Below, in pieces: positions 37,758 to 47,662 of a DNA stretch of 64,000 nt. Where the stretch lies: the NCBI RefSeq assembly GCF_000744815.1, contig NZ_JQMQ01000005.1:2364055-2428054 (forward strand), written 5' to 3'. Position 1 is the first letter of the stretch. Every line of letters starts with the position of its first letter. Made by a program: the position numbers and the translations under genes. This stretch comes from Phaeacidiphilus oryzae TH49. Its GTDB lineage: Bacteria > Actinomycetota > Actinomycetes > Streptomycetales > Streptomycetaceae. The notes under the pieces were generated by a model that was not told the DNA's origin, did not search any database, and saw only the letters and a program-made list of their open reading frames with translations.

Positions 37758-38744
37758 ATGAATCCGCAGCCCGCGCGTCCCGCGCCTCCCCCGCACTCCA
37801 CTGGCGCCGGCGACTCCGTTGGCGGGATCGGTCATACGGTACGCGCCGCGAAGCGCGGAGACGGCGGCTGGGCGCTGGTGCTGCCGGTGAAACGGCTGGC
37901 GGTGGCCAAGAGCCGGCTGGCGGCGACCTGGGGGCCGCACCGGCCCGAGCTGGCGCTCGCCTTCGCCCTGGACGCCGTCTCGGCGGCGCTGAGCTGCCCG
38001 GAGGTCCGGCGGGTGGTGGTCGTGACGGACGATCCGAGGGCCGCGCCCGAGCTGGTCCGGCTGGGCGCGGCGGTGGTGCCGGACGAGCCCGGGGCCGGTC
38101 TGAACGAGGCGCTCGCGCACGGCGCGCGGGAGGCCCGCTCGCTCGGCGTGGCGCGGGGGGTGGCGGTGATGAGCGCCGACCTCCCCGCCCTGCGCGCGGA
38201 CGAGCTGGGGCGGGTGCTGCGGGCCGCCGAGGCGCATCCGCGGGCCTTTCTGGCCGACGCCCACGGGATCGGCACGACTCTGCTGGCGGCCTCGGCGGCC
38301 GGGGTGCCGCTGGAGCCCGCCTTCGGCGGGGAGTCGCGGGCCCGCCATCGGCGGTCGGGCGCGGTGGAGTTGGCGCCGGCGGGCGGGGCGGCGTCGGTAC
38401 GGCTGGACGTGGACACCGCGGAGGATCTGGCGGCGGCGGAGCGGCTGGGGGTCGGGCCCCGGACCGCCCGGGTGCTGGCGGCCGCGCGGGCGGGGCGGCG
38501 GGCGCGGGCGGCGGCGGCGCGGGTGGATAGGGTGGCGGCCATGCAGGCGACGGCTTTCACCTTTGACGCGGCGACGCGCAGCGGCTCTGTGCTGCTGGAC
38601 GACGGGACGCCGGTGGAGTTCGACGCGGCGGCGTTCGACGCGGGCGGCCTGCGGCTGGTCCGGCCCGGGCAGCGGGTCCGGATCGAGGTCGCGGGCGAGG
38701 GCGACGCGCGGCGGGTCACCTTTCTGACGCTGCAGACGCTGTAG
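37758..38744 (+). CDS. cofC: 2-phospho-L-lactate guanylyltransferase with C-terminal cold-shock-like domain
   Basis: 328 residues. Residues about 30-240 are CofC, which links GTP to a phospholactate or related acid in coenzyme F420 synthesis: ALVLPVKRLAVAKSRL, VVVTDDPRA, MSADLPALRADEL and FGGESRARH are typical. The frame then continues, without a stop, through an Ala/Arg linker into a 67-residue domain that elsewhere stands alone as a small cold-shock-like protein (LDDGTPVEFDAAAFDAGGLR). The fusion may be real or may result from a lost stop. A start codon with its own promoter-like hexamer lies at the domain boundary (38541). A start at 37749 is also possible. Confidence 0.85.
   Translation: MNPQPARPAPPPHSTGAGDSVGGIGHTVRAAKRGDGGWALVLPVKRLAVAKSRLAATWGPHRPELALAFALDAVSAALSCPEVRRVVVVTDDPRAAPELVRLGAAVVPDEPGAGLNEALAHGAREARSLGVARGVAVMSADLPALRADELGRVLRAAEAHPRAFLADAHGIGTTLLAASAAGVPLEPAFGGESRARHRRSGAVELAPAGGAASVRLDVDTAEDLAAAERLGVGPRTARVLAAARAGRRARAAAARVDRVAAMQATAFTFDAATRSGSVLLDDGTPVEFDAAAFDAGGLRLVRPGQRVRIEVAGEGDARRVTFLTLQTL
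38528..38540 (+). promoter_or_regulatory. Candidate internal leaderless promoter within cofC
   Basis: TAGGGT (38528-38533), 7 nt, then the ATG of the cold-shock-like domain. This fits a leaderless actinobacterial promoter and would let the domain be made on its own even though it is also fused to CofC. Confidence 0.5.
38541..38744 (+). CDS. Cold-shock-like small protein, in frame with the end of cofC
   Basis: 67 residues from MQATAFTFDAATRSGSVLL to FLTLQTL. The length and the ends match the free-standing small protein that follows cofC in many Streptomyces. The fold appears cold-shock/OB-like by pattern (short strands around GSVLLDDG and GQRVRIEV), but classical RNP motifs are absent, so RNA binding is uncertain. 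Likely translated independently from the internal promoter as well as in fusion. Confidence 0.6.
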   Translation: MQATAFTFDAATRSGSVLLDDGTPVEFDAAAFDAGGLRLVRPGQRVRIEVAGEGDARRVTFLTLQTL

Positions 38745-38782
38745 ACGCCTTAGACGCCGTAGGCCTCTCGGCGCGAAAAGGC

Positions 38783-38844
38783 GCCGCACCCGGCGACGGT
38801 CCCTGGGGTCGGTTGCAACCCCAGACTCCGTCGCCGAGTGCGGC
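38783..38844. terminator. Repeat-derived bidirectional terminator between cofC and hupS
   Basis: A long near-perfect palindrome: GCCGCACCCGGCGACGG and CTGGGGT pair with ACCCCAG and CCGTCGCCGAGTGCGGC, with a short mismatch and a small loop. It is the inner-core type of the dispersed repeat (compare 30181-30236). The two genes converge here. Confidence 0.7.
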
Positions 38845-38883
38845 ACCTCCGCGCGCCGGCCGCCGGGCGGCCGGGCCCTGCCG

Positions 38884-39600
38884 TCAGCGCGTGCGCCGAG
38901 TGGCGGCCTTCTTCGCGGGAGCCTTCTTGGCGGTGGCGGTGGCCTTCCTGGTGGCGGGGGCCTTCTTCGCGGCCGGGGCCTTCTTCGCGGTGGTCTTCTT
39001 CGCCGCCGGGGCCTTCTTGGCGGCGACCTTCTTGGTCACCGTCTTCTTCGCGGCGGTCTTCGCCGCCGGCGAGGTCTTCTTCGCCGTGGTCTTCTTGGCC
39101 GCCCCGGTGGTCTTCTTCGCCGCGGGGGCCTTCTTGGCGGTGGTGGTGGCCTTCTTCGCCGCCGTGGTGGTCTTCTTGGCCGCGGTCTTCTTCGCCGCGC
39201 CCGACGCCGCGGCGCTCTTCTTCGCCGCCGCGCGCTTCTTCGCCGCGGTGCCGCCGGTGGTGGTGCCGGCGGACAGCGAGCCCTTGGGAGCCTTCTTCAC
39301 CGCCACGTCGTTCTTCGGCAGCTTCTTGCTCCCGCTGACCAGGTCCTTGAACCCCTGGCCCGGACGGAAGCGGGGCACCGAGGTCTTCTTGACCCGGACC
39401 CTCTCCCCCGTCTGCGGGTTGCGTGCGTAGCGCGCGGAGCGGTCGACCCGCTCGAAAGTCCCAAACCCGGTGACGGATACGCGGTCGCCCGCGACCGTCG
39501 CCCGGACGATGGCGTCGAGCACAGCATCCACTGCTTCAGCGGCGGTCCTTCGACCACCGAGCTGCTCGGCCACCGCTTCGACAAGCTGTGCCTTGTTCAC
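38884..39600 (-). CDS. hupS: HU-family nucleoid protein with lysine-rich tail (HupS)
   Basis: 238 residues. The first 95 are a complete HU domain (MNKAQLVEAVAEQLGG at the start, VTGFGTFERVDRSARYARNP, and VPRFRPGQGFKDLV). The remaining 140 are Lys/Ala/Thr/Pro repeats (AAKK, AKKAP, KKTT) like histone H1, the mark of HupS, which condenses the spore nucleoid in Streptomyces. The GTG at 39600 is preceded by AAGGGGAAGAC. A good vegetative-type promoter lies upstream. Confidence 0.95.
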   Translation of the reverse strand: MNKAQLVEAVAEQLGGRRTAAEAVDAVLDAIVRATVAGDRVSVTGFGTFERVDRSARYARNPQTGERVRVKKTSVPRFRPGQGFKDLVSGSKKLPKNDVAVKKAPKGSLSAGTTTGGTAAKKRAAAKKSAAASGAAKKTAAKKTTTAAKKATTTAKKAPAAKKTTGAAKKTTAKKTSPAAKTAAKKTVTKKVAAKKAPAAKKTTAKKAPAAKKAPATRKATATAKKAPAKKAATRRTR

Positions 39601-39650
39601 GTCTTCCCCTTCGGAAACCGATGCCGGATGGTTCGATCCTGGCTTTTTGC

Positions 39651-39679
39651 ACATTAGGCAGGCATAAACGGCAAATCAA
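39651..39679 (-). promoter_or_regulatory. Promoter of hupS
   Basis: On the minus strand TTGATT (39674-39679), a 17-bp spacer, and TAATGT (39651-39656). Both elements are close to the housekeeping sigma consensus and lie in the most AT-rich patch of the area, giving a leader of about 45 nt. Confidence 0.7.
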
Positions 39680-39724
39680 TTACCAAAGGAGCGAATCACC
39701 CTTGTGTCGCAATGGATTCGACTT

Positions 39725-39991
39725 TCAGGACGGCGGCTGCGGTGGCTGGTCGCCTGCGTCGAGCTCGTCGACAAAACGACTCAACCGCCGTGCCGCTTCC
39801 GGCAGATCGCGTTTGGACGCCTCGGTCACCTGAAGCAGGCGGCGGGTCAGCGCCGCCCGCGTCTCGGCCGACACGTCCAGCGCGCGGACTCGCGTGTGTG
39901 CCTGCTTCAACCGCTCGGCGACCAGTGCGTAGAGCGCTGCGTCCGCCGGGCCCGCCGGCTCTTCCGGAACCGAGGGGTGGTGCGCGGCCAT
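39725..39991 (-). CDS. Small conserved alpha-helical protein
   Basis: 88 residues (MAAHHPSVPEEPAGP at the start). The body is amphipathic alpha-helix with many Ala/Arg/Leu; no membrane segment. I recognise the neighbourhood (upstream of hupS, near leuCD) as conserved in Streptomyces but know no function. Codon use is normal for this genome. Confidence 0.75.
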   Translation of the reverse strand: MAAHHPSVPEEPAGPADAALYALVAERLKQAHTRVRALDVSAETRAALTRRLLQVTEASKRDLPEAARRLSRFVDELDAGDQPPQPPS

Positions 39992-40066
39992 GGCTTGATT
40001 CTCTCAGGTGACCGACCTTCGGCCAAAGCCGGGTGCGGCTGTTCGGGTTGACCGGGCGTCAACGGG

Positions 40067-40107
40067 AAAGGCCCGCCCCGGCCCCGAAGGGGTCGGAACG
40101 GGCCTTT
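40067..40107 (-). terminator. leuCD terminator
   Basis: AAAGGCCCG paired with CGGGCCTTT around an inner GC stem, about 40 bp after the leuD stop. Confidence 0.75.
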
Positions 40108-40146
40108 CTGAGCGGCTGTTCGGCCGTTTCGCGAGTTGGCGCCGGA

Positions 40147-40743
40147 TCAGGCCGCAGGCTGCGTACGGGGCTTGAAGGCCGGTCGCTTGGCCTCGTAGGC
40201 GGCGATCGCGTCCTCCTGGTCGAGGGTGATGGAGATGTCGTCCAGGCCGTTGAGCAGACGCCAGCGGGCGTTCTCGTCCAACTCGAAGGAGGCGGTGACG
40301 CCCTGGGCCCTGACCTCGCGGTTCTCCAGGTCGACGGTGATCTCGGCCTGCGGGTCGGCCTCCACGAGCGCCTGCAGCGCCTCCACGGTCTCGGCCGGCA
40401 GAATCACCGTCAGCAGGCCGTTCTTGAGCGAGTTGCCGCGGAAGATGTCCGCGAAGCGCGGCGAGATCACGGCCTTGAAGCCGTAGTTCTGCAGCGCCCA
40501 GACGGCGTGCTCGCGGGAGGAGCCGGTGCCGAAGTCGGGTCCTGCGACCAGGACGGTCGCGCCTTTCCGGACCGGGTCGTTGAGGACGAAGGACTCGTCC
40601 TTGCGCCAGGCCTCGAACAGGCCGTCCTCGAAGCCGGTGCGGGTGACCTTCTTCAGCCAGTGCGCCGGGATGATCTGGTCGGTGTCCACGTTGGAGCGGC
40701 GGAGCGGGACGGCCCGGCCGGTGTGGACGGTGAACTTCTCCAT
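40147..40743 (-). CDS. leuD: 3-isopropylmalate dehydratase small subunit
   Basis: 198 residues. With LeuC isomerises 2- and 3-isopropylmalate in leucine synthesis. [17 protein letters not shown] near residue 16 and [17 protein letters not shown] near 70 are the conserved swivel-domain motifs. It starts 5 bp after the leuC stop codon. Confidence 0.97.
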   Translation of the reverse strand: MEKFTVHTGRAVPLRRSNVDTDQIIPAHWLKKVTRTGFEDGLFEAWRKDESFVLNDPVRKGATVLVAGPDFGTGSSREHAVWALQNYGFKAVISPRFADIFRGNSLKNGLLTVILPAETVEALQALVEADPQAEITVDLENREVRAQGVTASFELDENARWRLLNGLDDISITLDQEDAIAAYEAKRPAFKPRTQPAA

Positions 40744-40748
40744 GATGG

Positions 40749-42173
<1,425 letters not shown>

Positions 42174-42280
42174 CGCTTTTCCTTCCGTGGACGCGAGCTG
42201 GAGTGAGCTCCGGCCAAGAGTGACGCAAACCTCGGAATCGTGAACTTGCGTCTCGCGATCTGAGATTGCAATATCGGTGC
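42174..42280. promoter_or_regulatory. Divergent leuC/ndgR control region
   Basis: Contains a perfect ATTGCAAT palindrome and an ATCTGAGAT near-palindrome just upstream of ndgR (about 42255-42272), with TTGC/GCAA half-sites 20 bp apart. These are candidate NdgR contact sequences. ndgR has no good ribosome-binding site and may be leaderless. Confidence 0.5.
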
Positions 42281-42994
42281 ATGGACAACTCTAGCGGCGT
42301 CGGCGTTCTCGACAAGGCTGCTCTGGTGTTGGGGGCGCTGGAGTCCGGCCCCGCGACCCTGGCAGGCCTGGTCTCCTCCACCGGTCTCGCGCGGCCCACC
42401 GCGCACCGGCTGGCGGTCGCCCTCGAACATCACCGTCTCGTCACCCGGGACATGCAGGGACGATTCATTCTCGGGCCCCGGCTGGCCGAGCTGGCCGCCG
42501 CGGCGGGCGAGGACCGGCTGCTGGCGGCGGCCGGGCCGGTGCTCACGCATCTGCGGGACGTGACGGGCGAGAGCGCCCAGCTGTACCGGCGGCAGGGCGA
42601 GATGCGGATCTGCGTGGCGGCGGCGGAGCGGCTCTCCGGGCTGCGGGACACCGTGCCGGTCGGCAGCACCCTGCCGATGAAGGCCGGGTCGGCGGCGCAG
42701 GTGCTGCTGGCCTGGGAGGAGCCCGAGCGGTTGCATCGGGGCCTGCAGGGGGCGCGCTTCACCGCCACCGCGCTGTCGGGGGTGCGGCGGCGGGGGTGGG
42801 CTCAGTCCATCGGCGAGCGGGAGCCGGGGGTCGCGTCGGTGTCCGCGCCGGTTCGCGGGCCGTCGAACCGGGTGGTGGCGGCGGTGTCCGTGTCCGGGCC
42901 GATCGAGCGGCTGACCCGGCATCCCGGGCGGCTGCACGCGCAGGCGATCGCCGAGGCGGCGAACCGCCTCACCGAGGCGCTGCGGCGGGCGTAG
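42281..42994 (+). CDS. ndgR: IclR-family regulator NdgR
   Basis: 237 residues. An N-terminal winged helix ([20 protein letters not shown] near residue 36) and a C-terminal IclR effector domain ([43 protein letters not shown]). The start [15 protein letters not shown] matches NdgR, the regulator of leucine and other amino-acid genes and of quorum-like responses in Streptomyces. The ATG at 42281 was chosen over one at 42266 by this match. Confidence 0.95.
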   Translation: MDNSSGVGVLDKAALVLGALESGPATLAGLVSSTGLARPTAHRLAVALEHHRLVTRDMQGRFILGPRLAELAAAAGEDRLLAAAGPVLTHLRDVTGESAQLYRRQGEMRICVAAAERLSGLRDTVPVGSTLPMKAGSAAQVLLAWEEPERLHRGLQGARFTATALSGVRRRGWAQSIGEREPGVASVSAPVRGPSNRVVAAVSVSGPIERLTRHPGRLHAQAIAEAANRLTEALRRA

Positions 42995-43052
42995 CCCGAC
43001 CTTTTTTGGCCCCGGCCCCGCCTGGCTGCCCCGCGAAGTTGCGCAGCGACTT

Positions 43053-43182
43053 CAGGGGCGCGGGGAACTGCGCGGGCCGCCGCTTACGGTCCGCAGCCGG
43101 CAGCGGAGTTCGGGTTGCAACCCGGTGGCTGTTGCCGGGTGCGGCGCCGTAGGGGGCTGGTCGCGCAGTTGCCCGCGCCCCT
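43053..43182. repeat. Dispersed palindromic repeat, two-arm copy
   Basis: The left arm (caggggcgcggggaactg) and the right arm (cagttgcccgcgcccct) flank an inner palindrome around cggagttcgggttgcaaccc. Same organisation as 30143-30274 but with more mismatches. Fills the gap between ndgR and the ABC permease gene. Confidence 0.75.
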
Positions 43183-43217
43183 TACTTGCGCCTGCGGCGC
43201 CGCATCCGGGGCGCGGC

Positions 43218-44858
43218 TCACGCCGTCTTCGTCGCTCGTTGCTTGGCCCACAGGGCCAGGACCGCTGTGGTCGCAGCCGCGAGGACGCAGGTGGTGGCCA
43301 GGTGGGCGGCGGTCGGCGCGTGGAGGGTGGTGACCAGGGGGCCGGCCAGGACGACGATCGCCACCCCGGGACCCGCCGCGTACCACGCGGCGAAGAGGAA
43401 CGGGCCGGCGCTGCCGCCGGGGACCTGGGCCGTGGTGAGCATCAGGTCCTGGCGCGCGGGACCGCGGCACGCGTTGACCAGCGCGGCGGCCACCAGCGGC
43501 GGGACGACGGCCACGGCCAGGTAGGCCGCGGGGGCCGCGCCGAGCGCTGTGGCGAGGATCGCGGCCAGCAGCATCCCGGCAGCGGCCGGGAGCAGGCCGT
43601 GCCGCAGCATGAGCGCCGGATACGGGTACGGCGACCAGCCGGAGCGGGTGGTGTCGTCCGCCTCCACCCGCGCCGGCTCGGCCAGCTGCGCCACCGAGAG
43701 GTAGCCGAGGACGAGCGCGATCACGGTGAGGACGAGGCTGGTGAAGCCCCGTGCGGCGGTGGCCGGGAGGCCGAGGAGCATGGCCGGGGCGGCGAAGGCG
43801 ACCGCCTTGCCGATCCGGCCGGGCGCGCGCAGCAGGCCCACCGCGTCCCGCCACGGGATCACCGCCCAGGCCCGGCGCGGCGCCGGCAGCCGCAGGCGCG
43901 GCGGCCTGGGGACCGCCGTCGCACGGTCCACGGTCTGCCGCGCGGTACGGAGTTCGGTGGTGCGGAGGGAGGCCGCCACGTCGGCCGCGGTGCGGGAGCG
44001 GCGGCGGAGCTCGGTGATGCTGATCCGGCCCACCGAGCGGTCGGCGAGGAGGAGGCCGGCCGCGGTGGTCAGCAGAAGGAGGAGAAGGGCGAGTTGGGGC
44101 AGCGCGTGGCGGGCGGTGGTCGGCGCCAGGGCGCAGAGCGCCGGCCAGCCCCACGGCCCCGACCACATCTCGGCCAGTTCCGCCGGGCGCAGCCGGTCGC
44201 CGGCGGCGGCGAACCCGCTCTGGGCGGCCAGCAGCAGCACCAGCCCGGTGACGTACGGGGTCGCCCGGCCGACGAAGCGGGCGGCGCCCTCGAAGCGCTC
44301 CACCCCCAGCGCCGCGGCGGTGGCCAGCAGGGGGACGCAGACGCCGCCGGCCGCGCACCAGCCGAGGGTGAGGAGCGCGGAGGCGCGGTCGGTGAGCGCC
44401 AGGAGCACGGTGAGCGCCCCCGTCCCGAGCAGCCCCGGCAGCAGCGCGAGGCCGCAGGAGACCCAGAACCACGGGCGGACCACCGGGGTCCGTTCCACGG
44501 GATGGGCCAGCAGCCAGTCCACGGTCGCCCGGGGCGGCACCACCGGTCCGCGCCAGAGGGCGTCCCGCGCGGCCAGCAGCAGGGTGCCGAGGGCGAGGGC
44601 GGTCAGCCCGGCGGGCAGCGCGGCCAGGACGGCCTGGCGGTGCACCGTGTAGTCGGCGCCCAGCGAGGCCTTCTGGAAGAGGCCGAGGGCGAACAGGCCG
44701 CCCCAGGAGGCGACCAGGAGCAGCCCGGCGTAGAGCGCGTAGCCGACCTGGACCAGGCGGGAGCGGCGCTGCGGGGCGCGCATCTCGCCGAGGAGGCGGA
44801 GGGTCTCGGCGGTGAAGTCCTCGACCGGGGCCCCGGCGTCGAGTTGGGGGTTCGTCAC
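43218..44858 (-). CDS. DUF6297-like membrane protein, probable ABC permease
   Basis: 546 residues with about twelve hydrophobic segments in two blocks, separated by a hydrophilic loop rich in Arg and Thr near 280-330. No catalytic motifs. The stop/start overlap of 4 bp with the following ABC ATPase gene indicates one transporter. I recognise the family as an actinobacterial permease of unknown substrate; direction of transport is probably export, by analogy with ATP-binding partners lacking a binding protein. Confidence 0.75.
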   Translation of the reverse strand: MTNPQLDAGAPVEDFTAETLRLLGEMRAPQRRSRLVQVGYALYAGLLLVASWGGLFALGLFQKASLGADYTVHRQAVLAALPAGLTALALGTLLLAARDALWRGPVVPPRATVDWLLAHPVERTPVVRPWFWVSCGLALLPGLLGTGALTVLLALTDRASALLTLGWCAAGGVCVPLLATAAALGVERFEGAARFVGRATPYVTGLVLLLAAQSGFAAAGDRLRPAELAEMWSGPWGWPALCALAPTTARHALPQLALLLLLLTTAAGLLLADRSVGRISITELRRRSRTAADVAASLRTTELRTARQTVDRATAVPRPPRLRLPAPRRAWAVIPWRDAVGLLRAPGRIGKAVAFAAPAMLLGLPATAARGFTSLVLTVIALVLGYLSVAQLAEPARVEADDTTRSGWSPYPYPALMLRHGLLPAAAGMLLAAILATALGAAPAAYLAVAVVPPLVAAALVNACRGPARQDLMLTTAQVPGGSAGPFLFAAWYAAGPGVAIVVLAGPLVTTLHAPTAAHLATTCVLAAATTAVLALWAKQRATKTA

Positions 44859-45532
44859 AGGAGGAACGCCTTCGGGATGACCTCCTGGGGGTCGCCGGAG
44901 AGCAGCACCGCGCCCTCGTCGAGGAGGACCGCCCGGGCGGCGACCGAGAGGGCCAGCTCGGGATGGTGGGTGGCGAACAGGACGGCGACACCGTCGGAGA
45001 GTTCGCCGCGCAGCAACTCGGCGAGGCGGTGCCGGGCGCTGGGGTCGAGCCGCTGCTCGGGTTCGTCGAGGATCAGCAGGTCGCGCGGGCGGACCAGGGC
45101 CGCCGCCAGCTGCATGGCCTGGAGTTGGCCGGAGGAGAGGGCGGCGGGCAGCGCGTCGCCGTGCTCGGTGAGGTGCTGGAGCTCCAGGATGTGGTCGATC
45201 CAGGAGAGGGGGTCGTCCACCCCGTGCGCCACCGCCACCAGCGCCAGATGCTCACGCACCGTCAGATCCGGGTAGTACGCGGTGGTGTCGCCGACGACGG
45301 CGACCCGGGCGCGGACGACCGGGTCGTTCTCGTCCATCGGGCGGCCTTCGAAGCGGGCCGTGCCGGTGTTCGGGGTGTCCCGTCCGGCGGCGATCCGCAG
45401 CAGGGTCGATTTGCCGGAGCCGTTGTGGCCGAGGAGGGCCACGCACTCGCCGGAGTCGACGGCCAGGTCGGTCGGGTGGAGCGCGGTGCGGACGCCGTAG
45501 CGGCGGCTCACCCGGTCCAGCTGAAGCAGCAT
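44855..45532 (-). CDS. ABC transporter ATP-binding protein
   Basis: 225 residues. Walker A GHNGSGKSTLLRIAAG near residue 38, signature LSSGQLQAMQLAAAL near 130, Walker B LLILDEPEQRLDPSARH near 153, and the switch histidine region LFATHHPELA. The ATG at 45532 has GGAG 5 nt upstream; the ATG at 45553 has none. Partner of the DUF6297-like permease. Confidence 0.88.
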   Translation of the reverse strand: MLLQLDRVSRRYGVRTALHPTDLAVDSGECVALLGHNGSGKSTLLRIAAGRDTPNTGTARFEGRPMDENDPVVRARVAVVGDTTAYYPDLTVREHLALVAVAHGVDDPLSWIDHILELQHLTEHGDALPAALSSGQLQAMQLAAALVRPRDLLILDEPEQRLDPSARHRLAELLRGELSDGVAVLFATHHPELALSVAARAVLLDEGAVLLSGDPQEVIPKAFLL

Positions 45533-45625
45533 GCGGACTCCGTCGAGGTGCATGACGTGCGGTTAAGCGTGCGGGGGTGCATGAAGAAGGCCCCCGGTCC
45601 CACTGAGGGACCGAGGGCCTGAGCG

Positions 45626-45698
45626 TACCCCCGACCGGATTCGAACCGGCGCTACCGCCTTGAGAGGGCGGCGTGCTAGGCCGCTACACAACGGGGGC
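45626..45698 (-). tRNA. tRNA-Glu (anticodon CTC)
   Basis: 73 nt. Acceptor stem starts GCCCCCG, D-arm with TAGCGGCCTAGC, anticodon loop CTCTCAA with CTC at the centre, T-arm GGTTCGAATCC. First of two nearly identical copies. Confidence 0.97.
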
Positions 45699-45735
45699 GC
45701 GAGAAAGATCCCGAAAGAGTGCCGATCAGGATCCG

Positions 45736-45808
45736 TACCCCCGACCGGATTCGAACCGGCGCTACTGCCTTGAGAGGGCAGCGTGCTAGGCCGCTACACA
45801 ACGGGGGC
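45736..45808 (-). tRNA. tRNA-Glu (anticodon CTC), second copy
   Basis: 73 nt, identical to the first copy except for one base pair in the anticodon stem (C-G replaced by T-A). The two copies are 37 bp apart. Confidence 0.97.
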
Positions 45809-45833
45809 TTTGAGTCTTCTCGCGAGACTCGCG

Positions 45834-45905
45834 CTGGGCTACCAGGACTCGAACCTAGACTAACTGAACCAGAATCAGTCGTGCTGCCAATTACACCATA
45901 GCCCA
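45834..45905 (-). tRNA. tRNA-Gln (anticodon CTG)
   Basis: 72 nt. Acceptor stem TGGGCTA / TAGCCCA with discriminator G, anticodon loop TTCTGGT, T-arm GGTTCGAGTCC. Transcribed leftward and probably together with the two tRNA-Glu genes. Confidence 0.97.
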
Positions 45906-46099
45906 CCGGAACTCAACCCCTCGGCGGGGTTTTCGCTCGGTATACGCTGCTCGGTCGGTCTCGGCGGGGGCTCTCGGCCCTCGCTTCGCTCCCTCCCGGG
46001 CGGCGCAGAAAGAACATTACCCGATGGGGGGCTTGGGTCCCAAATCCGTTCCCCGACGGGCGTTCGTGCTGGTCGCGCGGCATGTCGCGGGAACGTTCA

Positions 46100-46153
46100 G
46101 GCCCCCGCGCCCCCGTAACCCGCCTGCGGCGGCGGCTCCGGGGCGCGGGGGCC
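46100..46153 (-). terminator. Repeat-derived terminator of gltX
   Basis: A perfect 14-bp inverted repeat, GGCCCCCGCGCCCC and GGGGCGCGGGGGCC, with a GC-rich loop. It lies 10 bp after the gltX stop codon and belongs to the dispersed repeat family. The rest of 45906-46162 has no gene. Confidence 0.7.
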
Positions 46154-46162
46154 GATCGCGGC

Positions 46163-47662
46163 TCAGGAGCAGCGCTCCAGCGCGCCGGCCAGCCTGCGGA
46201 GGGTCTCCTCGCGGCCGAGGAGCTCCATCGACTCGAAGAGCGGCGGGGAGACCCGGCGGCCGGTGACGGCGACGCGGAGGGGGGTGAAGGCGTGCTTCGG
46301 CTTGAGGCCGAGGCCTTCGACCAGGGCCTCGCGCAGCGCGGCCTGGATGGCGTCCGGGTCGTCGAAGGCCGGCAGGGCCTCGATCGCCTTGATGGAGGCG
46401 GCCAGCACCGGGGCGGCGTCCGGGGTGAGCACCTTCTCGGCGTCGGCCGGGTCGAGGGCGAAGTCCTCGGGCGCGACGAAGAGGAAGCCGAGCATCCCGA
46501 CCACCTCGCCCAGGACCACCATCCGCTCCTGGGTCAGCGGCGCCGCCTTCGCGAGGAGGGCGAGCTGCCCGGCGGTGGGCTCGGCCGGCAGCAGCCCGGC
46601 GGCCTGGAGGTACGGGATCAGCCGCCGGACGAACTCCTCCGGCGGGAGCGCCCGCAGGTGCTGGGCGTTGAGCGCCTCGGCCTTCTTCAGGTCGAAGCGG
46701 GCCGGGTTGGAGTTGACCTTGCCCAGCTCGAAGGCGTCGACCATCTCCTCGACGGAGAAGAAGTCCCGGTCCTCGGCGAGCGACCAGCCGAGCAGCGCCA
46801 GGTAGTTGAGCAGCCCCTCGGGAAGGAAGCCGCGCTCCCGGTAGAGGTTGAGCGAGGCCTGCGGGTCGCGCTTGGACAGCTTCTTGTTGCCCTCGCCCAT
46901 CACATACGGCAGGTGGCCGAAGGCGGGGACGTGGCCGTCGCTGACGCCGATCTCGCCGAGCGCCTCGTAGAGGGCGATCTGGCGGGGGGTGGAGGAGAGG
47001 AGGTCCTCGCCGCGGAGCACGTGGGTGATCCCCATCAGGGCGTCGTCCACCGGGTTCACCAGGGTGTACAGCGGGGCGCCGTTGGCGCGCACGATGCCGT
47101 AGTCGGTGACGTTCTCCGGGGTGACCGTGATCTCGCCGCGGACCAGGTCCTCGAAGGTGATCGCCCGGTCGGGCATCCGGAAGCGGACGATGGAGCTGCG
47201 GCCCTCGGCCTGGTAGGCGGCGATCTGATCGACCGTCAGATCGCGGCAGTGGCCGTCGTAGCCGGAGGGCCGGCCGGCCTTGCGGGCGGCCTCGCGGCGC
47301 TCCTCCAGCTCCTCGGTGGTGCAGTAGCAGCGGTACGCCCGGCCGGCGGCGAGCAGCTTCTCGGCGACGTCGCGGTAGAGGTCCATCCGCTGCGACTGCC
47401 GGTACGGCGCGTGGGGGCCGCCGACCTCGGGGCCCTCGTCCCAGTCGAAGCCGAGCCAGCGCAGCGAGTCCAGCAGCTGGTTGTAGGACTCCTCGGAGTC
47501 GCGGGCGGCGTCGGTGTCCTCGATCCGGAAGACGAAGGTGCCGCCGTTGTGCCGGGCGAAGGCCCAGTTGAAGAGGGCGGTCCGGATCAGGCCGACATGC
47601 GGGTTGCCGGTCGGGGAGGGACAGAAACGGACCCGGACCGAGGGGTCCTTGACGTCAGCCAC
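46163..47662 (-). CDS. gltX: Glutamyl-tRNA synthetase
   Basis: 499 residues. Charges tRNA-Glu; in most actinobacteria it also mischarges tRNA-Gln, later amidated by GatCAB. The HIGH-type motif is in [18 protein letters not shown] near residue 10, and the KMSKS-type motif is KKLSKR near 247. The GTG at 47662 overlaps the end of the FAH-family gene by 8 bp. Close by are the tRNA-Glu and tRNA-Gln genes it serves. Confidence 0.97.
   Translation of the reverse strand: MADVKDPSVRVRFCPSPTGNPHVGLIRTALFNWAFARHNGGTFVFRIEDTDAARDSEESYNQLLDSLRWLGFDWDEGPEVGGPHAPYRQSQRMDLYRDVAEKLLAAGRAYRCYCTTEELEERREAARKAGRPSGYDGHCRDLTVDQIAAYQAEGRSSIVRFRMPDRAITFEDLVRGEITVTPENVTDYGIVRANGAPLYTLVNPVDDALMGITHVLRGEDLLSSTPRQIALYEALGEIGVSDGHVPAFGHLPYVMGEGNKKLSKRDPQASLNLYRERGFLPEGLLNYLALLGWSLAEDRDFFSVEEMVDAFELGKVNSNPARFDLKKAEALNAQHLRALPPEEFVRRLIPYLQAAGLLPAEPTAGQLALLAKAAPLTQERMVVLGEVVGMLGFLFVAPEDFALDPADAEKVLTPDAAPVLAASIKAIEALPAFDDPDAIQAALREALVEGLGLKPKHAFTPLRVAVTGRRVSPPLFESMELLGREETLRRLAGALERCS

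Noticed and set aside
38813-39430. 205-residue Phe/Ala-rich frame on the plus strand across hupS
   Set aside because: Antisense of the Lys/Ala repeats of hupS; Phe comes from AAG read backwards.
45626-45808. Duplicate tRNA-Glu as a phage or element attachment site
   Set aside because: Two complete functional tRNA genes with no integrase or element between them.
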